Assembly (NCBI RefSeq): GCF_028554725.1
Contig: NC_071670.1
Coordinates: 69,849,001 to 69,913,000 of the forward strand
DNA length: 64,000 nt
DNA from: Zeugodacus cucurbitae
Taxonomy: Eukaryota > Arthropoda > Insecta > Diptera > Tephritidae
Direction: 5' to 3'
The position numbers and the translations under genes were made by a program. Numbering within the stretch: the first letter of the stretch is position 1; every line of letters starts with the position of its first letter. Under the pieces are notes generated by a model. The model was not told the origin of the DNA and did no database searches. It worked only from the letters and a program-made list of their open reading frames with translations. Shown piece by piece: positions 57,754-64,000 of this stretch.

Positions 57754-60700
57754 CTGCAAGAGAAGTAAAGGAAATTTTTAAAGATTATAAAAATTTATTC
57801 AGAATTTATAAAAGATGCTTTGAAGATTACTACAATTGAATATTTAATTTTATATAGGAATTCGTATATACTATAAATATTTGGGAAAACGATTAAAAGT
57901 TACGTATATAACACGTACGGTACAGTATGAAGAAGACATACATATTTTGTTCAGCTAAGTTATGAGTAGCAGCTAAGCTATCTATGAGAACTAAGATTCA
58001 AATAATTTATAAGAAGAAGATACTAGAATACATCAATTTTCTATGTGGATTCACAAATGCTTCTCGCTCTTTGGAATTTTATACTAAACTCCATTAGACT
58101 AGAAACACAAGTATTTCTCCGTAGTTTTTCCTTGGACATGTATTGTTGATGGAAATTGGACAGGTAAAGGACTGCTCTTAATATTTTAAATAAATTTTCG
58201 TAATACTAAGCGAATCAAAGCCCAGGCGTATACGACTTTGAGATATCCTATGCTCCTGCTGGAGTTACAGGAATATGATGTGTGCCGCACTCATTTGAAA
58301 GAGTGTTAAATATTAACATTTTATATTCAAATTATAACATTTTGTATGTCTTATTTTATTTAAAAATGTTCAACCAGTGACAAGTTTAAAAGTGACTCTG
58401 AGCTATCTCACTCCACTCCAAACATATATTTGATATTTGTGCATATATGTATTTCGGAATATAAGACTATATTTTAGCTTGTATGAAATCAAATTTAATT
58501 AAGTTAATTTTCATATAGTATGGTGTGTTATTTATTACTATTTTTTTGAAAACAAATTCACTTACTAAAATGTTTTTTTTTTTTATCATACAAATTAACA
58601 TTTATTTTCCACCTATCGGCGCGGCGCAATCGCCAGCTAACCTCATATTCTACCACAAAGTTTAATATTTCCACACCACTTTCACCGCAGAGCAACCACA
58701 TACTCAACCACCACTTGCCACGTCCCAGGCATTCACCACAGAGTTCCTCACCCAATTCATAAATAGTACAGTATTTGTTGGCATTGTTTGTCGTTTTCCC
58801 CAGTCCCTTTAGTGCTACGCTCGTTCTCGTAACTGTGATTGCCTTCAACAATATTGCCACATTGTTGGCTTTTGCACTGTACTACTCCACTTTCGATTCC
58901 GTTGGGGTTGCCACTCAACTCACACGCTCCTCGCCTGTAATGCAATCGTGTTGTTAGCGTGTCGTGACATGGGCGAGGCGAGGGGATGACCAGTGGAGCT
59001 TAACAAATACAAATTCAATAATAACTCGCAATGACTAAAACAATAGTCAATTAGTGGCGCTTCACCAGTTGTGCGCTCGTTGTTCTCATTATTCTGTATA
59101 GCGCGGCTTAAAAAAACAACAACAAGAGCAACATCGTTTTTGCCGCCACTTTTGCCATATTTCTTTCTAATTGTATTCTCTGCCGTTCGCTTGATCCTCG
59201 TCCTAATGGGCTCTTTGGAAGCAGAACAGAGAACCAGACGACAAATGAAAACTACAACAACAAGAAGAGGGAAAGAACAAACAAAAAATAACAGTAGGAA
59301 AATATAGTAATGAATAGCTATGGCGGCAGAAATGAATTTATTGTTTTTATCGTTGCGCAATTTCCAGTCTCTCTGCTCTGCCGCCTCCCGTGCTCCTAGA
59401 CTCAAGTCTCGCTTTCGAAAGTGATGTCACCTTTGCCAAGGGCGCACAAGTGGTCAGTAACACGACAAACTGAAAAATGTCAAAGTGGTTGCAGGGAGTG
59501 GTGGCCACATTGTCGTCAAAGTATAGTAGAGGATAGAGGAATGCTCAAAAAAGGAGAGGCTTTTGTTGGTTTGGGGTAAAGTCGCACGCTGCATCAATAA
59601 TCTGTTAATTGAGGTTGTGAGGATGTGACGTATTTAAAAATTGATAAATGGGGTTTTGAGATATAATGTTGCAGCAATAAGATTTTAAGACATGAAGACA
59701 TTTATAGACTGTATATATATTTCATATAAATATACATTAATATATACGACTATAACTATATAGTCGTATCAGGTCAAATATATTACTAAAAAATTTCACC
59801 TCAATTTGAGATGTTTAAAATGTGTCTCAAAAGATAGATATTCCTAGGACGGATAGCATGTTAAGATATGACATCTAGTATCCAACAATGACGTCTATTT
59901 TCCGGACCAAAACCAATATACGATACCTCGATAATAGCAGTTATCGATTTGAGAGGCTACGGAGGAGATATAAATTTGATCTGATACTTCATATTTTTTA
60001 ATCTACCGATCCGAACAGGGTTAGATCACCAAAATAAAAGACCTTGTTCGGACAAAATCTGCAAAAATTCCGGTAACGTTGATCCGGTACTAGTTGGGTT
60101 TGAATTTATTTCCCCTCATTTCAAGCAGGGTCTAAATACACCCTTACAACAAAAAATGCATATGTTATATTTTCGATATCAAAACTACTGATATAGGGGT
60201 TAAGTTTCGGGAAATCTGAGGAGGTAAAATCAAAAAAATATTTATGGAACACCCTAATAATTGAAGTCACTATCTCCGAACTTACTTATATAAGTCATCG
60301 TTCTTCCATACCACTATTATAAACTCATTCTAATGGGACTGAGCATTGAATCACATTTCTTTTGTCTAGATCCAAAATTATAAGTTTTTATAATAAAAAG
60401 AGAGTAAAAGTATAAAAATCGGGATTAGAAATAATTTGTTATCGCTATCATTTTTTAATGTCAAAAAAATTTACTTTTCCAAAATCATCAGAAACTTCAA
60501 AGCGGCCTTCTCTATTAATACAACATAAACTGACATCCCTTTCAACTACATTTACATACCTATAACCATATGTACTTATAATTATTTAATTGCCCCATTT
60601 TCAACTCACACAACCCCACTGTGCCCAGTTGCCATTGACAACGTCCAGTCAACTTTAAACCTCAAAAAAAAAAAAAGTTTTAATTATTTTGCATGCGAGC

Positions 60701-60843
60701 AATTTGCCATGCAATTTGACTTTGCGCTGTAATCGCAACAACAACAACAATAGCAATAATAACAATAACAACACAAATACGGTAATAATCCATAAGTCAA
60801 AACAATAGAGGCGCCAATGTAACAAACAAAAGTGGAAACTACT
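57754..60843. other. no confident gene
   Basis: AT-rich. A GC-richer patch at 58600-59400 has overlapping open frames on both strands; the minus frame 58558-58860 runs into a GTAAGT donor at 58565 but no acceptor or family supports it. A 10-bp inverted repeat (ATACGACTAT) lies at 59744-59769. CAACAA runs lie at 60737-60775. Confidence 0.45.
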
Positions 60844-61101
60844 ATGATGAAGATAACAACTATGCGCTTGTTATTGCTGCTTTTGTTGTTGCAACACTTT
60901 CCGTTGCAAAGTTCCGCCTTGCACTGCGGTTATATGCCACAACAATTCCTCCAACAATACAGTGGGCAACTGCCAGGAGACAGAAATTGTTGGCAACACT
61001 TAACACGCCGAGCGCCATCAGCACACCAAGCGGTCATCAATGAAGCAATAACAAGAACAACAATGGCAAGCATAGAAAATGATTTGTTGGCGAGAGAGTG
61101 A
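60844..61101 (+). CDS. possible small secreted peptide, unrecognised
   Basis: From the ATG at 60844 (or 60862) the frame begins with a leucine-rich signal-like stretch (MRLLLLLLLLQHFPLQSSAL). A glutamine-rich segment with two cysteines follows, and it ends at TGA after 85 codons. The sequence lies in a CAA/TTG-rich low-complexity area, which can mimic such a frame. A similar pair of short motifs (HFPL and CWQHLT) occurs in the open frame at 39205-39663. No promoter or poly(A) signal is clear. Confidence 0.22.
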   Translation: MMKITTMRLLLLLLLLQHFPLQSSALHCGYMPQQFLQQYSGQLPGDRNCWQHLTRRAPSAHQAVINEAITRTTMASIENDLLARE

Positions 61102-62097
61102 GTGAGTGCAGCAGGAGGTGGGTGGCAAGTGCAGTGGATATGAGAGTGAGGTTAGGCGTTCGAAGGAGATGGGGTACATGCAAATTGTTGCAATCAACCC
61201 TTCGTAAAAGAAATACAACTACATATACATATGAACCCTAATGTTGTTTTTGTTGTTGCAACATGGCACGTGGTTGTCGACGTTTGTTTTGCTTGTTGTT
61301 CGTTTGCCATAACTGATCTGGGTTATTGGAACAGGAAGGTGAGACCAGCAAATATCCAAAGCAACAACGATAACAACAACAGCAAAGCAGCGAAATGCAG
61401 CAAATTGGGCAATCGCTCGCTGTTTGCTATTGAAAATCACTTCAATTTGACTGTGAATATTCATTTGTTCCTGTTGCTGGTCACACAAATACACACACAT
61501 ACAAACGAACGGGTTTCAGTTTCAAAACTTTGCAAGCATAACTTTTTGCAATGCAAATAATTCATTTTTCAAGCACCGGAAAAGCCAGTGCAATGCATCC
61601 CTGTGCTGATTTATATTTTTGCTGCGGAAAATCACTCATTCATTTATTCACACACAAAATTTGTATAGAAATGGAAATGAATTTGATCAGAAAAAGTACT
61701 GTGAAAGCGAGAGCTCAAATTACACCAACACAAACGTTCAACTAGTTAGAGCGGAGGTGTGAAGTGAAAAGTGTGTTGGGTGAAAAGGGTGCAAATAAAT
61801 AATATTTTGTGGCGCTTTGACAATTCATTTCATATTTCAATATGAGTCACCAGCAACTGCGCACCTGTCAGCGGCGACGGCTGCTGCTGCACCGCCGTTA
61901 AGCACTATTCGCATAACGGAAGTTATCTAAGGAATGCTTTGTTTAATTTTACCCACATTGTACTTGAGTGTAGTTGCCTTTTTTGGGTAAACAACTAGAT
62001 ATTTTTGTTTCAAAAATTTAATAATAAAATTTAGGTCAATGAAAGTATAAAAAATTTACTTATTTACACTTTCTATACAAAAATAATTCACTCACGT
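61102..62097. other. no gene seen
   Basis: AT-rich with CAACAA/TTGTTG runs near 61240-61395. Overlapping frames on both strands only. Confidence 0.5.
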
Positions 62098-62458
62098 GGT
62101 GTGTTCAGAAAATAACGGGAATTTGAATTTAAAAGTTCACAGGTTTGGAGAGTCCAAATATAATATTTTTTTTTATTTTATATATATATATATATGTACA
62201 TGCCCCTGGAGAAATTTATCAGCTGTCCGGGTGACTTTTTCCTATTTCCAAAAATAAAGAGAAAGAGCCTTAAGTCGTCGTCGTTTTATAAGCATACGAA
62301 AAATCGCTGAAAGAGCTAAATGCTATCCCAAAATCGCGTTTACGAGGTATTTCGATGATGGGAAGAAGCCCAGGAAGATGTGCGTAATATCAAATGGGGA
62401 CTATTTTGAATTTTTTTTATTCAAAAATCGAAAATGTCCGTTATATTTTTAACACACC
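62098..62458 (+). mobile_element. internally deleted mariner element
   Basis: Ends are imperfect inverted repeats (GGTGTGTTCAGAAAATAACG on the left; the complement of GGTGTGTTAAAAATATAACG on the right). Inside, after a (TA)n run at about 62180-62195, a frame from about 62227 to 62452 encodes only the C-terminal part of the transposase: PGDFFLFPKIKRKSLK (family PCDFFLFP with the last catalytic D at 62233), ISIRKIAERAKCYPKIAF and KMCVISNGDYFE. About three quarters of the gene is missing, so it is non-autonomous. Confidence 0.78.
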
Positions 62459-64000
62459 TTGTATATAACCGAAAACCGTTAGTTGGCATGTTAGGGTTAA
62501 CTTTTAGTCTAGCCAAATTTTAAATCTCACTAAGTATAAAACAGATACATCTGGAATCATTTCCGTTCGTCATCAATGCAGACGCGCTCTCTCAGACTTG
62601 AATCAAATTGACTCAGAGCAGGTGGAAGCAGTGAACTCAGTGTTAGAGAAATATAAGAGTACGAAGAGCCACATGTATAATGCTCTGCTATTTGTCTTCT
62701 CAGCGCTGACAAAGCGATCACTTTATTTTCAGAAATAAGAGCGAAGAGTTGTTTGCGTTTAACTGTAGTTTTTTTTTTTTTTTTTTTTTTTTTGTATGCG
62801 GAATTTATAACAATTTGATTCATATAGCTAGTATACAGGTTGTCATATTTATTTATCTATTATAAGCACGCCGCATTGAATACAAAAATGCGCCTAATTC
62901 AATGTAAAAATGCAATTCCACTTTCCGATTTTGCAGGAAGTCCTTGAAATTCGCGAATAAATCACAAAAACATATGTACATATACACGCTCATATATAAA
63001 CATATATTATATTGCAGAAAGATATATGAGAATATACTATAATATATGGTGCGTATTAACGTTAATACCATTTACGTTAAATCGACGTTGCCAACAATAT
63101 ATACGAGTATGTATGAACAATTATATACATATGTACAAAGATATATGTTTGTATGTATGTCCAATGCAACCAGTTTCTGTTGAAGTTCGAACAGCCGCTT
63201 CGTGTGACTTGTGATTCCCCAGCTGTTCGTAATGCCTTTTGTGTTTATTAAGCGTCAATGCGGTTTTAAGTTTGCGTATTTAGTTTGAAATTAATCATTT
63301 TCTTCTAAATTAGCGGGAAATTTTAATTTCCTCTAAGGTGTCTAATGACAGATCAAATGTGAGTCTTCTAGATTTTCGAAGTCTACAGTTTATTCTATGA
63401 GAAAAATTCTTAATTTGATGATAAGAGCAAGTATTATTATTATTATTGAAAATTAACATATATTGAATATGAGGTACTTCAAAGGATGGTAGACAGTTAC
63501 ACTTCTAAATATCTTTTACGAAGTGCTTATTGCTTAAAGATGTAGTTCTTCACTAAAGAACTTGAGTATGTGTTACGCAACCCAGTACTGTGTTAAATTT
63601 ATTGACATATTGAGACTTCCAAATATTTATTTAATAGATCATTATGCGATTCATATTAAAAGATCTCGCCTAAACTAATAATATATTTAGTACTAAAGAC
63701 TCAAGACCCTCACATTTTATTTAAAGAGTTTATAGAATCATATCTCGTACAAAATATTGCGGGCAACAATTAACTCCAAGAACATTGAATTACATCTGTT
63801 CTTAATAAAATCACTCACAAATTATAATCATCTCCTCTAAGAACACCAAAAAGATTTACAGCTAGAGTTCATCCAGATTAACTTTTCCTCCTTATCTTCA
63901 ACTCAAAGAGATTTCATAGCACCCAAGTATGATTTACTTCGCAACGCTCCAATTGCTGCCGTCAAAAGTAATAATTATTTAGATTAATTTTATTGCTTCG
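62459..64000. other. no gene seen
   Basis: AT-rich DNA with a run of about 25 T at 62769-62793 and TATA/CATATG-rich sequence at 62970-63160. The window ends without a gene. Confidence 0.55.

Noticed and set aside
58558..58860. Minus-strand W- and C-rich 100-codon frame ending at a GTAAGT donor
   Set aside because: Starts only at GTG, no acceptor with proper phase was found, and the Trp richness reflects CCA/CCAC repeats on the other strand.
59744..59769. 10-bp inverted repeat ATACGACTAT
   Set aside because: Short AT-rich palindrome in TATA-rich sequence; likely chance and no flanking duplication.
62557..62823. 88-codon minus ORF beginning with poly-lysine
   Set aside because: The start is the complement of the 25-T run; no other support.
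1..64000. tRNA, rRNA, CRISPR or bacterial-style operons
   Set aside because: No cloverleaf with the GGTTCRANTCC arm, no rRNA-like stretch, and no direct repeats with regular unique spacers were seen. The apparent tandem repeats are minisatellites in a fly genome.

Overview
The window looks like nuclear DNA of a higher (brachyceran) fly, most likely a tephritid fruit fly. The base composition is AT-rich, short (CA)n, (TA)n and (CAA)n runs are everywhere, and the introns I can place are short (59, 143 and 387 bp) with GTRAGT donors. The transposon families (RTE, pogo-like, hAT, PIF/Harbinger, mariner) and high-copy repeat families match what I remember from tephritid and related fly genomes. 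No search could be run, so the species is an inference. There are no rRNA, tRNA, CRISPR or bacterial features. Most of the 64 kb is intergenic or intronic.

Three host protein genes are well supported. At 17402-19149 (minus) is a three-exon F-box/leucine-rich-repeat protein of 433 residues, assembled here from splice sites. At 25256-25842 (plus) is a two-exon gene for a small secreted, cysteine-containing orphan protein of 147 residues, with a TATA-like box and initiator at the expected spacing. At 54621-55259 (minus) is a single-exon BEN-domain protein of 212 residues resembling the Insensitive/Elba group. It has a TATA box and three CAGGTAG/CAGGTAA (TAGteam/Zelda-type) sites just upstream, the arrangement of an early zygotic fly gene.

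The mobile elements, left to right, are: a complete-ended pogo-like element with a broken transposase (12385-14343); a pogo-type MITE (19419-19590); a non-LTR RTE-type retrotransposon with an intact 996-codon ORF (21700-24965); a MITE with GGCTATACCAGTGT ends (26360-27068); a hAT element (28929-30919) carrying a nested hairpin repeat and a 140-bp pogo-type MITE; a PIF/Harbinger transposase remnant (33685-34290); a non-LTR RT fragment (40180-40390); and two mariner remnants (48096-48235 and 62098-62458). High-copy repeats lie at 25931-26030, 31021-31640, 34303-34760 and 44173-45880. The last block encloses a six-unit minisatellite dense in CACGTG and TGACCT motifs. A diverged pair of about 500 bp lies at 16895-17405 and 32754-33300.

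Several weaker exon candidates are listed with low confidence: 5303-5450, 7610-7780, 20930-21161, 35037-35141, 57702-57753 and 60844-61101. They rest on splice signals, start context, codon pattern or signal-peptide-like starts only. I see no sign that the three host genes work together, and no clear novel multi-gene system. The most interesting points are the early-zygotic promoter architecture of the BEN gene, the orphan secreted gene, and the E-box/receptor half-site minisatellite.
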